A stretch of DNA of 64,000 nucleotides, taken from assembly GCA_041395445.1 (NCBI GenBank), contig JAWLAO010000001.1, positions 310,001-374,000 on the forward strand. Reading direction: 5' to 3'. Shown here piece by piece: positions 42,073 through 51,540 of this stretch. Under the pieces are notes generated by a model. The model did not search any database and had not been told where the DNA came from. It saw only the letters and a program-made list of their open reading frames with translations. Positions within the stretch are counted from its first letter, which is position 1. Each line of letters begins with the position of its first letter. The position numbers and the translations under genes were made by a program. This stretch comes from Gammaproteobacteria bacterium. Its GTDB lineage: Bacteria; Pseudomonadota; Gammaproteobacteria; Xanthomonadales; Marinicellaceae.

Positions 42073-44292
42073 TTAGAATCCGGTTCCTAACCTAAAGTAG
42101 AACCTGAAATCACCACCATCTGTGTAACCACTGCCTAAAAACAGCACTGTATTAACCACGTCAAGCGAAACTCCGGCAGAATAACCATAGAGCATATCTT
42201 CGACTTGTATGTGGTGTTGCCAAACATTTCCGTAATGCCCTTTGATAATAAACTTTGGCGATCCAAAGATTGGTAAATTAATTCTATCCAAGTCGGTAAA
42301 TGCTCCCAGTTCAAAAACCACTGCATTTAATCCAAGTAAAGAGTGTTGCGGATAACCGGCAAAGTTATCCAAGCCACCATAGGCAAATAAAACCTCTCCG
42401 TCTTCCGCATGATTTGTAAAATCACCTTGGAAACCCAAATGAATGGCAGTATTGTCTGAAATAGGAATCCTTTTAAAAACATCAACTTTGGCAATTTGAA
42501 CATTATCGAACAAACCAATCTCGGCTTTTAAATCCATACCTGAACGCGAATAAACAGCTTTGTTTAATGTATCAAGACCATATCTCAAACGTAAACCGGC
42601 TGAACGATCAATAGCTGTTTCAAATTCTGAATCATTAATAACTGATACCACATTTTGATCGAGAAACCATAAGCCGGCTCTGAATTCACTGTTTTCAGTA
42701 ATATTTGCACCCCAATCAATCCCAAAACCAAAATCCTTGATATCGTACTCTCCGGTTGCTTCGATATCAAATTCATCTTCAATATCTTGCCCGGCTAAAG
42801 AGGGGTTGTAAATATTTCCATAAAATCTGCGACTATCTTTTGCCATCAGAAGGTTGGCGCTGAGAAAATACTTATCAACAAAATCAATAGGCTGATTAAG
42901 CTCTGATTTCCACTGCAATAAACTTCCAACACTGACATCGTTAATCCACTCTCCCCCTTTTCGGTTGATATTGTAGCGATGATGTCTGGCCAGCATCGAA
43001 ATCCTTGTGTTGGAATCAAAATCTCCGGCGACTTTTAAACCAAATTTCAGATAGTCCGGCCCCCAGTTTTTTTCCTGAATGTGAAAATCAATTCCTTGCT
43101 GATTGGTTTCATTGCTTATCACTTTATAAGTTACAGTCAATATATCATTATCTACCGCTAACTCATCGGCTAAATCTTGAATCTCCGAAACCACAAAAGG
43201 GCGATTTAAGATATGTTTGGTTTTATTAGTTAGACGCTCAAGCGATGTTCTTTTGTTGCCGGAGAAACTGACAAACTCAATCACTTTGGGAATTTCTTGT
43301 ATCAGTAGTTTTCTGGAATCTATACTGGTCAGATAATCCTCATCTGATAAACTCAAATGTTCAAGGACTAATGACTTACTCTTAACCCCATCAATTCCGG
43401 CACTGACAAATTCTTCATATTTCTCAAAATCCGATGCTGTTAATTCGCCAAGCTCAGGTGCTATAACAATATCTGCCAAGCCTAAAGAACGAATTGTATT
43501 TTGTACCAAAGCTACGTCCACACTTTGATAAGAAACAGTGATAATTGATGAATCTTCATTAATTTCACTGAGCGGTGATGAAATATTAACCGCTATCACA
43601 ATATCCGCTCCCATATCTTTCACAACATCGACAGGTAGGTTATTCAGAATTCCACCGTCCGCCAGAAACTTACCTTGGTGACGTACCGGGCCAAAGACTA
43701 AGGGAACTGCCATTGAAGCTCTTAATGCCATTGCTAAATCACCATGATCAATGACATACGGTTCAGCAGCATTCAAATCAGTAGCAACAGCACGAAAAGG
43801 AATCGGAAAATCATCAAACTTCTCAGTTTTAATCGAGCCTACAATTCTTTGTAACTCCAACATCAATTGCTGACCACCGGCAAAACCTTTACCACTCTTT
43901 GGTCCTGATTTGGATATACCTAACTCCAAATCAACAAAATAATCTTTATCCGCTTGTCTGGCACTGTATTGTTGTTTTTTCCTGTCCGTCGATGGTCTGA
44001 ACACCCTCTTCCAATCAATGGATCTGACAACCCAATCCAAATCATCAGTGCTCATTCCAGTCGAATATAAACCACCTACGATCGCACCCATAGAAGTTCC
44101 TGCGATATAGTCAATCGGGATTTTTTTCTCTTCCAATGCTTTTAATACACCAATATGAGCCAAACCTCTGGCTCCTCCACCGGAAAGTACCAATCCAATT
44201 TTAGGACGATTGGAATTATAGGCATTGAGATTGACAGAGATAAAAGTCAAAATTATCAATACAAACAATTGAGTTTTTAATAAGGGCTTCAT
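42073..44292 (-). CDS. Patatin-like phospholipase with outer-membrane barrel (PlpD/type Vd-like)
   Basis: A 739-residue exported protein. The signal peptide is followed by a patatin domain (about 30-310): oxyanion hole GGGARGL, nucleophile Ser67 in GTSMG and catalytic Asp in ADGGILNN. A POTRA-like domain follows (about 330-410: VIEFVSFSGNKRTSLERLTN), and a 16-strand-like Omp85 barrel runs to the end, closing in FYFRLGTGF with a terminal Phe. This is the layout of the type Vd autotransporters PlpD and FplA, which carry a phospholipase A1 passenger. Its start overlaps the MATE gene stop (ATGA). Confidence 0.92.
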   Translation of the reverse strand: MKPLLKTQLFVLIILTFISVNLNAYNSNRPKIGLVLSGGGARGLAHIGVLKALEEKKIPIDYIAGTSMGAIVGGLYSTGMSTDDLDWVVRSIDWKRVFRPSTDRKKQQYSARQADKDYFVDLELGISKSGPKSGKGFAGGQQLMLELQRIVGSIKTEKFDDFPIPFRAVATDLNAAEPYVIDHGDLAMALRASMAVPLVFGPVRHQGKFLADGGILNNLPVDVVKDMGADIVIAVNISSPLSEINEDSSIITVSYQSVDVALVQNTIRSLGLADIVIAPELGELTASDFEKYEEFVSAGIDGVKSKSLVLEHLSLSDEDYLTSIDSRKLLIQEIPKVIEFVSFSGNKRTSLERLTNKTKHILNRPFVVSEIQDLADELAVDNDILTVTYKVISNETNQQGIDFHIQEKNWGPDYLKFGLKVAGDFDSNTRISMLARHHRYNINRKGGEWINDVSVGSLLQWKSELNQPIDFVDKYFLSANLLMAKDSRRFYGNIYNPSLAGQDIEDEFDIEATGEYDIKDFGFGIDWGANITENSEFRAGLWFLDQNVVSVINDSEFETAIDRSAGLRLRYGLDTLNKAVYSRSGMDLKAEIGLFDNVQIAKVDVFKRIPISDNTAIHLGFQGDFTNHAEDGEVLFAYGGLDNFAGYPQHSLLGLNAVVFELGAFTDLDRINLPIFGSPKFIIKGHYGNVWQHHIQVEDMLYGYSAGVSLDVVNTVLFLGSGYTDGGDFRFYFRLGTGF

Positions 44293-45623
44293 TTAAGTTC
44301 TTGTCGCCAATTCTTAATCCAAATTCGGTAATAAAAATATATAACTGAGGTTCTGACCACGAAAAATCCTAAGAATGCCATCCACAATCCATGATTATCA
44401 TAAGGTCTAAGCAAATACCATAAAGGAATATAACAAAAAACGGTCGCTATCACCATAGAATTTCGCATTATTTTCGCTTCTGTAACCGCCACAAACAAGC
44501 CGTCATAAACAAAGCTAGGCATTGCAACGATTGGCACAATAATTAACCAGATCATATAATCGCTTGAATAATCCCTGACTGCTGGCAAAGAGGTTAACAA
44601 TGAAACTATTCCATCACCATAAAGCAGGTATAGCAAAGTGAAAAGAACCGCAATTACAAAAGAAATCATAAAAACGCGCCTCAAAATACTTGAGAGTTCC
44701 TTTTCATTTTTCGCTCCAAAGGATTTCCCGCATAATGACTCGACAGCATGAGCAAATCCATCTAAGCCATAAGACATTAAATAGAAAAAGTTTAATAACA
44801 CGGCATTTGCTGCTAATGCTAATTCTCCGAGTCGGGCACTTCCTTTCGTCATCATTGCAAATACAGCCATCAAAGCCAATGTACGAATAAAAATATCACG
44901 GTTGAGTGAAAAAAACTGTTTAATATTTGCCTCACTCAACAACCAATCTTTAAACTCGAAAAATTTGGGAATACTGTATTTTCCTTTTAATAAATAGAAT
45001 GATCCCAACGCTAATGCGGCATACTCTGAAATAATTGAACCATAGGCAACACCTGCAACTCCCCAATGAAATTGCATGACAAAAATATAATCAAGGATCA
45101 TGTTTCCAACCTGATTCAACAGCATTAAAGCCAGCACCTTTCGAGTTTCCTGAATCGCCAGAAAGTAGCCAAACATTACATAGAGAATAAGAGTAGCAGG
45201 CGCAGACAAAATACGAATCGAAAAGTATTGCTGTGCCAACTGGGACGACTCGCCACCCTCACCTACCAAATTCACAGCAAATTCTCCAATCCAAGGACTG
45301 AAAACAACCAAAATCAAAGAAATACTGAGTGCAATCAACAAAGACAAACTAAGTTGCTGATTGATTTTATTGAGATTGTTCTCGCCGAATGCTTGGGCGA
45401 CTAAGCCGGTTGTACTCATTTTTAAGAAGGCAAAGCCCCAAAACAGCACATTAAATATCGTGGCTCCTATATTGATAGATGCCAAATAAACCGGAGAATC
45501 CAAATGCCCTAAAATTGCTGTATCAACAATTCCAAGCATAGGAATACTAATAGCAGACAGAATCATTGGAACTGCTATTGCAAAAATTCTTTGATACGAA
45601 TCTGTTTTTATATTTTCCTGCAT
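44289..45623 (-). CDS. MATE family efflux transporter (DinF-like)
   Basis: About 444 residues with 12 membrane helices. Signatures are the N-terminal PMILSAISIPMLGIVDTAIL and GHLDSPVYLASINIGATIFN, and the internal repeat at AANAVLLNFFYLMSYGLDGF. MATE proteins expel cationic drugs and metabolites with sodium or protons; this looks like the DinF branch. I take the ATG at 45623, with CAGG just upstream; a GTG at 45638 would add five residues. It is the first gene of the minus-strand run to the patatin and UbiC-like genes. Confidence 0.9.
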   Translation of the reverse strand: MQENIKTDSYQRIFAIAVPMILSAISIPMLGIVDTAILGHLDSPVYLASINIGATIFNVLFWGFAFLKMSTTGLVAQAFGENNLNKINQQLSLSLLIALSISLILVVFSPWIGEFAVNLVGEGGESSQLAQQYFSIRILSAPATLILYVMFGYFLAIQETRKVLALMLLNQVGNMILDYIFVMQFHWGVAGVAYGSIISEYAALALGSFYLLKGKYSIPKFFEFKDWLLSEANIKQFFSLNRDIFIRTLALMAVFAMMTKGSARLGELALAANAVLLNFFYLMSYGLDGFAHAVESLCGKSFGAKNEKELSSILRRVFMISFVIAVLFTLLYLLYGDGIVSLLTSLPAVRDYSSDYMIWLIIVPIVAMPSFVYDGLFVAVTEAKIMRNSMVIATVFCYIPLWYLLRPYDNHGLWMAFLGFFVVRTSVIYFYYRIWIKNWRQELK

Positions 45624-45694
45624 CCTGACTTTTAGCACATGCTTTTACTATTGAGCTTTGCTACAATGATTTAGTGTTTTTTGAGATGAGAATC

Positions 45695-46720
45695 ATGACA
45701 GATAACAGATACCCTGTAAACAAACAAGCAAAGAAATTCGGCAAATTGAAAATGATTAAATGGTCACTGATAGTCTTCCTATTGCTGAATGTTGTTTTGA
45801 TGTTTTATTACGACCGTGAACCTGAATTATTCGATGTCAAGAAGGTGGCAGCTAAACGAGCTGATCTGCACGGACATAGAATGGTTACCGGCTTTACAAC
45901 CACAGTCACACTCATTGAAGTCGCTGATAAGTTAATTAACAAGCCCGGAGGTTATTTGACTAATGACAAACTTCCTCCCTCTGTATTTATGGACAACATT
46001 CCCAATTGGGAGTATGGTGTTTTGGTTCAAACACGTGATTTGGCTCGGGCCCTTCGTAATGATTTTAGTCGCTCACAAAGTCAGTCATTGGAAGATGATG
46101 ACTTGAAACAATCTGAACCTTTATTCCATTATGACAACAATCATTGGATACTGCCACGAACAGAATCTCAATACCGTGATGCGATTCATTATATGCATAA
46201 TTATCTGCAAAGATTGGGCGATGAAAACGATGAAGATGCTCAATTCTATGCCCGAACCGACAATTTAGTCGCATGGCTGAATCTGGTTGAAAAAAGGCTG
46301 GGTGGATTGTCACAAAAACTCAGTGCCAGTGTCGAAAGAGAAAGATTGAATACTGACTTGAGCGGCGATACCGCAGCCACTCAATCAACCTACAAACCCA
46401 GCGAACTGAAAGTCAAAACCAGTTGGTTTAAAATTGACGACAACTTTTATGAAGCCAGAGGTTCAACATGGGCTTTAATTCACTTCCTTAAAGCGATTGA
46501 AGTAGATTTTGCTCAAGTGCTAGAGAAAAAGAATGCACTTATTAGCTTGCGTCAGATTATTCGTGAATTGGAAGCCACTCAGGAGCCAATCTGGACACCG
46601 ATGATATTGAATGGTTCAGGATTTGGATTTTTTGCCAATCACTCTCTGGTCATGGCATCCTATATTTCCAGAGCCAATGCCGGAATTATCGACCTCAGAC
46701 AACTCTTGGAAAATGGCTAA
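45695..46720 (+). CDS. DUF2333 family membrane protein
   Basis: About 341 residues with one N-terminal membrane helix (about 23-42, WSLIVFLLLNVVLMFYYD) and a helical periplasmic domain with HRMVTGFTTTVTLIEVADKL, PNWEYGVLVQTRDLARALRN and ARTDNLVAWLNLVEKRLGGL, characteristic of DUF2333, a family widespread in gammaproteobacteria with no established function. I take the ATG at 45695 with GAGATGAG upstream; in-frame starts at 45674 and 45686 would add a few residues. It is followed 20 bp later by the subtilase gene. Confidence 0.85.
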   Translation: MTDNRYPVNKQAKKFGKLKMIKWSLIVFLLLNVVLMFYYDREPELFDVKKVAAKRADLHGHRMVTGFTTTVTLIEVADKLINKPGGYLTNDKLPPSVFMDNIPNWEYGVLVQTRDLARALRNDFSRSQSQSLEDDDLKQSEPLFHYDNNHWILPRTESQYRDAIHYMHNYLQRLGDENDEDAQFYARTDNLVAWLNLVEKRLGGLSQKLSASVERERLNTDLSGDTAATQSTYKPSELKVKTSWFKIDDNFYEARGSTWALIHFLKAIEVDFAQVLEKKNALISLRQIIRELEATQEPIWTPMILNGSGFGFFANHSLVMASYISRANAGIIDLRQLLENG

Positions 46721-46740
46721 CTCAGTATTATAATCCGCTA

Positions 46741-48213
46741 ATGAAAAAGACAATTAGCCTATTTTTTGTGATGACATCACAACTTTCATTAGCGGATGAT
46801 ATTCGGATTTCTTCTCAGCTCGAAAAAGATTTATCCGAAAAACAAACTGTAGAATTGTATGTGCTTTTAAAAAATCACAACAAAACAAATACATACAAAT
46901 CCTCCGGTTCTTTGGAAAAACGTCAGAATCATATCCGGTTTTTGAAAGAAAACTCGACATACTCACGCCAACAAATAGAACAAACGCTTAAAAACTTTAC
47001 TGAAAATTATAAGTTTTACTGGATAAACAATTCGCTCTGGGCACGAATGGAAAGCTCAAAAGCCAGAGAGTTTTTGAAAAGTGAATTTATCGAAAAAGCC
47101 TACAGTGATGAAAAGCAAAAGTTAAAATTACCAAACCCAGAACCTGAAACCAAACAAATTCAAGCAACTGAATGGGGAATTGATAAAGTTAATGCTCCTG
47201 ATGTTTGGGCACTTGGTATTACCGGTCAAGGAATCCTCATTGCCGGGCAGGATACCGGTTATCAATGGGATCACCCGGCAATTAAGGACAAATATGCCGG
47301 TTGGGACGGAGTCAATGTTGATCATAATTATCATTGGCATGATGCTATCTCCAATCCTTTTGTTGTATGTGAAGATGCCCAAAATAATCCTGCAAGTTGT
47401 GATGATCATGGTCATGGAACTCATACCATGGGAACTATGGTTGGTGATGATGGAGCAGGAAATCAAGTGGGCGTTGCACCGGGAGCTAAATGGATTGGTT
47501 GTCGGAATATGAATCAGGGAGACGGACACCCATCTACATACGCAGAATGTTTTCAATTTTTTCTTGCACCGACAGATTTGAATAATCAAAATCCCGATGT
47601 TAGCAAAGCTCCTCATGTTATTAACAATTCGTGGGGATGTCCTGAATCAGAAGGTTGTACACAACCGGATGTGCTTGAAACCGTGGTCAACAATGTTGTT
47701 GATGCCGGAATTCTAGTCGTTGCATCTGCCGGCAACAGTGGTTCTGGATGTAATTCCGTTAATACTCCGATTGCAATTTACAACAACACACTAACTATAG
47801 GCTCAACGACATCGACAGATTCTATTTCTGGATTTAGCTCTCGTGGTGGTGTTTCAATTGATGGAAGCAATCGTTTAAAGCCTGATTTAGTTGCTCCCGG
47901 AAGTTCAATACGCTCAGCAAGATTAGGTGGAGGATATTCCCTCTCTAGTGGAACCAGCATGGCATCTCCGCATGTTGCAGGAGTCGCTGCACTTATGATG
48001 TCAGCAAATCCCGATATGATTGGCAAGCCCAAAATCCTAAAACATGTTTTGCAAAGAACAACAGCTCAATTAACCACAACATCACAGTCATGCAGTGGTG
48101 TTTCGGGTTCTGAAGTACCAAATAATACATTTGGATATGGCAGAATTGATGCTTTAGCCGCCGTCAATTTGATTCAGGATATAATTTATTTGGATAATTT
48201 TGAGGACTTCTAA
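46741..48213 (+). CDS. Secreted subtilisin-family serine protease (S8)
   Basis: A 490-residue exported protease: signal peptide (cleaved near SLA), an inhibitor-type propeptide (about 20-130, with the ELYVLLKNHNK and SEFIEKAYSDE strands) and the peptidase domain. The triad is Asp171 (AGQDTGYQ), His225 (DDHGHGTHTMG) and Ser406 (SSGTSMASPHVAG), with the oxyanion Asn in VINNSWGC. The protein ends IIYLDNFEDF, a short tail of the kind I associate with secreted proteins of Xanthomonadales/Marinicella-like bacteria. It is a likely substrate of the type II system in this genome (inference). Confidence 0.94.
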   Translation: MKKTISLFFVMTSQLSLADDIRISSQLEKDLSEKQTVELYVLLKNHNKTNTYKSSGSLEKRQNHIRFLKENSTYSRQQIEQTLKNFTENYKFYWINNSLWARMESSKAREFLKSEFIEKAYSDEKQKLKLPNPEPETKQIQATEWGIDKVNAPDVWALGITGQGILIAGQDTGYQWDHPAIKDKYAGWDGVNVDHNYHWHDAISNPFVVCEDAQNNPASCDDHGHGTHTMGTMVGDDGAGNQVGVAPGAKWIGCRNMNQGDGHPSTYAECFQFFLAPTDLNNQNPDVSKAPHVINNSWGCPESEGCTQPDVLETVVNNVVDAGILVVASAGNSGSGCNSVNTPIAIYNNTLTIGSTTSTDSISGFSSRGGVSIDGSNRLKPDLVAPGSSIRSARLGGGYSLSSGTSMASPHVAGVAALMMSANPDMIGKPKILKHVLQRTTAQLTTTSQSCSGVSGSEVPNNTFGYGRIDALAAVNLIQDIIYLDNFEDF

Positions 48214-48300
48214 CTTCAAACTTTTGAAGCATTTAACATTAATATAATGCTAACATTGTATAATTGCTATCAAATATAATAAAAGCTCCCGAGAACAATT

Positions 48301-49491
48301 ATGAAAAAGTCATTCATTTTATTGCTAATTATTGCATCATTTTCACAGGCACAAATCCCTGCAAACTTAGATTTACAACAGTTATACACATTAACTGACC
48401 CGTTGACTGTGAGACATGCAGGAGACGGAAGTGGCAGAATCTTCACTATCACCAAAGCTGGGACAATTCGAATTTATGATGGTTCTTCACTTCTTGCCAC
48501 ACCTTTTTTAGATATTACATCGAAAGTCAGAAGTGGCAACGAGCGCGGTTTATTAGGCTTGGATTTTGATCCGAATTATTCCAGTAATGGATATTTTTAT
48601 GTCTATTACACACAAGAAACTCCGAATACCGGTGATACAATTATTGAAAGATATCAAGTGAGTTCAGGAGATCCAAATGTTGCAGATGCTAATAGCGGGC
48701 ATATCATACTCAGAATAGACCAACCTGCATCCAACCATAATGGAGGTGACATCCACTTCGGACCAGACGGTTATTTATACATAGGAATGGGGGATGGCGG
48801 TTCTGGAAATGATCCATGGAATAATGCTCAAACACTTGATAACTTACTGGGCAAAATGTTGCGTATCAATGTCAATCCCGATATTATTTTTACAGATTCC
48901 ATCGAACTGAATGAGACCTGTGGTTTGGATCAAGGACATTATTTTGTTCCATCTGACAATCCTTTTATCTCTAATAGTGGAGAATGTTCAGAAATTTGGA
49001 CTTATGGTTGGCGTAACCCTTGGCGTTGGAGCTTTGATAGTCAAACCGGAGACATGATTGTCGGTGATGTTGGACAAAATGCCTATGAGGAAGTCAGCTT
49101 TCAGTCTGTATCCAGTCCTGGTGGTGAAAATTATGGTTGGAGTTGTCGGGAAGGTGCACACGACAACCCCAATACTAGTGAACCCAATTGCAATGATGGA
49201 CGAGTATTTATTGAACCTGTAATAGATATAGATCGTACAATTAATGGTGACTGTTCTGTCATGGGTGGTTATGTCTATCGTGGACCAATCTCCGGATTGC
49301 AAGGACTATATGTTTTCTCAGATTATTGCGGTGGAAATATCAATTTTGCCACTCCTAACGGTCAAAACACCTGGTCATTCACAACATGGCAAGATGTTGG
49401 TTTTGGCATCCAAAGTTTTGGAGAAGACGAAGACGGCAATATTTATGTCTTACAAAACAGTTCGGTTTATAAATTTATTTTAACGCCTTAA
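48301..49491 (+). CDS. Secreted PQQ-dependent sugar dehydrogenase (GSDH/Ylii-like)
   Basis: A 396-residue exported beta-propeller protein. The signal peptide (cleaved near SQAQ) is followed by LTVRHAGDGSGRIFTITKAG and ERGLLGLDFDPNYSSNGYFY. NHNGGDIHFGPDGYLYIGMG (the catalytic His and PQQ region) and EIWTYGWRNPWRWSFDSQTG follow, all typical of the glucose/sorbosone dehydrogenase family. These enzymes oxidise aldoses in the periplasm with PQQ. Several cysteines suggest disulfides. TATAAT-like sequences lie just upstream. The gene is followed by the tandem repeat region. Confidence 0.9.
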   Translation: MKKSFILLLIIASFSQAQIPANLDLQQLYTLTDPLTVRHAGDGSGRIFTITKAGTIRIYDGSSLLATPFLDITSKVRSGNERGLLGLDFDPNYSSNGYFYVYYTQETPNTGDTIIERYQVSSGDPNVADANSGHIILRIDQPASNHNGGDIHFGPDGYLYIGMGDGGSGNDPWNNAQTLDNLLGKMLRINVNPDIIFTDSIELNETCGLDQGHYFVPSDNPFISNSGECSEIWTYGWRNPWRWSFDSQTGDMIVGDVGQNAYEEVSFQSVSSPGGENYGWSCREGAHDNPNTSEPNCNDGRVFIEPVIDIDRTINGDCSVMGGYVYRGPISGLQGLYVFSDYCGGNINFATPNGQNTWSFTTWQDVGFGIQSFGEDEDGNIYVLQNSSVYKFILTP

Positions 49492-49550
49492 ATGAAATCC
49501 TTCGTTTTCACACTTTTTGAACGATGCAATCAAATTTGAAAATGTTATTC

Positions 49551-49832
49551 TTTAGATTGCCTGAGAAATGTGAAAGGTTAGTTTTTAAAAATATGAGCCT
49601 ATAAAGGCATAAATGATTATTTTAGAACCCGTTTTTTGTGAGTTAGTTTTTTTCTTTAGATTGCATTAGAAATGCGAAAGGTTAGTTTTTAAAAATACGA
49701 GTTTATAAATGCATAAATGATTATTTTAGAACCCGTTTTTTGTGAGTTGTTTTTTTCTTTAGATTGCATTAGAAATGCGAAAGGTTGGTTTTTAAAAATA
49801 TGAGTTTATAAATGCATAAATGATTATTTTTA
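49551..49832. repeat. Tandem repeat, 2.7 copies of a 103-104-bp unit
   Basis: Three copies start at 49551 (104 bp), 49655 (103 bp) and 49758 (about 75 bp, truncated). Each opens with TTTAGATTGC and contains GAAAGGTTAGTTTTTAAAAA (GGTTGG in copy 3) and ATAAATGATTATTTT; copies 1 and 2 also contain AGAACCCGTTTTTTGTGAGT. In copies 2 and 3 GCATT and AATGC can form a small hairpin. There is no gene in 49492-49875; this array fills most of it. No protein-coding sense is evident and the unit is too long and too AT-rich for a CRISPR repeat. Confidence 0.9.
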
Positions 49833-49875
49833 AGAGCCAAGATTGAGCATTTATAAGGTAATATAAAGAAAAAAA

Positions 49876-49951
49876 TGGTGGGTCGTGAAGGATTCGAACC
49901 TTCGACCAATGGATTAAAAGTCCACTGCTCTACCGACTGAGCTAACGACCC
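49876..49951 (-). tRNA. tRNA-Lys (anticodon TTT)
   Basis: The minus strand gives a standard 76-nt tRNA with encoded CCA: acceptor GGGTCGT/ACGACCC, D-arm with TAGCTCAGTCGGTAGAGCA, anticodon loop CTTTTAA in the stem GTGGA/TCCAT, and T-arm with GGTTCGAATCC. A T-run follows the CCA. In pseudomonads a tRNA-Lys also lies behind queC, as here. Confidence 0.96.
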
Positions 49952-50051
49952 ATTGTCTTTCTGTGAAACGAAACCAGAACAGTACCGCTTCAAAATAACG
50001 AGGTTGCGAATTTTAGGGCAACTTGGGCATTATGACAAGATTTTTTTATAA

Positions 50052-50861
50052 TTATTTAAGATTTATTAAATCTCCGCATGAAATACTTGGACAAGATATT
50101 TTTTCAACATTCTGACAAATAACATTCTGTCCAAAATATATCTTTTTATCGACTTTTCTGTATTGATTTAACACTGCAATAATTTCTTTTCGATCTTGCA
50201 CACCTGATGTTTGGTTAATACTGGGAATGATGCAACGAGAGCATTTTTTAACGGCTCTAAAATTTAACTCATTGACACTAAATTCTGACCAATCATCTTC
50301 TGCGTAAGCATTTGTTCCGGTCACAACTATGTTTGGGCGAAAACGATTAATGTTGACTTTGTGAGTTAATCTTGAGTTTAAATCATCGAGACTTTCCTGT
50401 GAAACCAATAATATCGGATAACCATCTGCAAAACTGACAAATTGATTTTTCTCAGCAAAATCCATATTAATTTGACGTTGTGTATTTTCCGGCATATAAA
50501 CCAATCTGCAACTCATATTCAATCTTTCAGAAAGCCATGAGTCAACTTCATGACTTACCAGACTAGCTTTAAAGCTATCTTTCCAAATTGTAACTTCTAT
50601 TTGTTCAGCATTTTTCTCATCAACATCTGGTACTTGTATTTCTAAGTTTTGATAGGAAAGAATCAGTTGATTATCCTGAATTTGAGTTTGAATTGTCGCT
50701 AAATCTGCATTTTCACGTTGAGTTATGAACCTTCCGTTGGCATCAACCAACATCCAGCGCCGATCATATTTTAGTCCAAATGGGGTGAGTTCTGAAGTTT
50801 GAATTTGAATCCCGGATAATGACTTAACCGGATAAATGTATAACTCTGATATCTTAATCAT
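50052..50861 (-). CDS. MOSC-domain protein (YcbX-like, without ferredoxin domain)
   Basis: A 269-residue protein with the MOSC N-terminal beta-barrel (ISELYIYPVKSLSGIQIQTS, then YDRRWMLVDANGRFITQR) and a MOSC domain (INRFRPNIVVTG and KKCSRCIIPSINQTSG, whose Cys would bind the molybdenum cofactor). E. coli YcbX is about 100 residues longer and has a C-terminal 2Fe-2S domain that is absent here. Such proteins reduce N-hydroxylated compounds. The ATG overlaps the queC stop by 8 bp. Confidence 0.88.
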   Translation of the reverse strand: MIKISELYIYPVKSLSGIQIQTSELTPFGLKYDRRWMLVDANGRFITQRENADLATIQTQIQDNQLILSYQNLEIQVPDVDEKNAEQIEVTIWKDSFKASLVSHEVDSWLSERLNMSCRLVYMPENTQRQINMDFAEKNQFVSFADGYPILLVSQESLDDLNSRLTHKVNINRFRPNIVVTGTNAYAEDDWSEFSVNELNFRAVKKCSRCIIPSINQTSGVQDRKEIIAVLNQYRKVDKKIYFGQNVICQNVEKISCPSISCGDLINLK

Positions 50862-51537
50862 GTAAATATCGGGTTGGATCTTTTACATTGGCATCCTTAA
50901 ATCCCTGCTTACGATAATAACAGGAATCACAGACTCCACAGGCTTGGCCGTCTTCATCCGCATTGTAGCAAGAAACAGTAATACCATAATCAACACAAAG
51001 CTCGACGCCCAGTTTGATGATTTCCGCTTTGGTTAAATCAATCAAAGGAGTATGAATGGTAAATTTCTGCCCTTCAACCTGAGCTTTCGTCGCCAGATTC
51101 GCCATTTTTTCATAAGCCTGAATAAATTCCTTACGACAATCCGGATAACCGGAATAATCAACCGCATTCACACCGATAAACATATCGTTTGCACCGATGG
51201 TTTCGGCATATCCCAAAGCGATACTCATAAACATAGTATTACGAGCAGGAACGTAGGTTACAGGAATTTCACTTTGCTTGTTCATATCATGCTCAGGCAC
51301 CTCAATATCTGCCGTCAATGCAGAGCCACCAATCGCTCTCAAGTCAATATTTATCACCTTATGATCTTTGGCATTGAAGTACTCAGAAACTCTCTGAGAA
51401 GACAACAATTCAGAGCGATGTCTTTGCCCATAGTCGATTGCCAATGTGTAGCAATCATAACCTTGAGATTTAGCAACTGCCAAACAAGTTGTTGAATCCA
51501 GTCCACCGGACAACAATACGATACATTTTTTTTTCAT
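50854..51537 (-). CDS. queC: 7-cyano-7-deazaguanine synthase QueC
   Basis: A 227-residue enzyme with the PP-loop LLSGGLDSTTCLAVA near the N-terminus, LAIDYGQRHRSEL, and the zinc site made by Cys residues in SCYNADEDGQACGVCDSCYY. It makes preQ0 from carboxydeazaguanine and ammonia with ATP, in queuosine (tRNA) synthesis. It lies 3 bp behind queE. Confidence 0.97.
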   Translation of the reverse strand: MKKKCIVLLSGGLDSTTCLAVAKSQGYDCYTLAIDYGQRHRSELLSSQRVSEYFNAKDHKVINIDLRAIGGSALTADIEVPEHDMNKQSEIPVTYVPARNTMFMSIALGYAETIGANDMFIGVNAVDYSGYPDCRKEFIQAYEKMANLATKAQVEGQKFTIHTPLIDLTKAEIIKLGVELCVDYGITVSCYNADEDGQACGVCDSCYYRKQGFKDANVKDPTRYLHD

Positions 51538-51540
51538 GAT

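Noticed and set aside
49551..49832. A CRISPR array
   Set aside because: The units are about 104 bp and repeat as whole blocks without unique spacers, and there are no cas genes in the window.
49769..49993. A 74-codon minus-strand frame
   Set aside because: It runs through the tRNA-Lys gene and the tandem repeat and does not resemble a protein.
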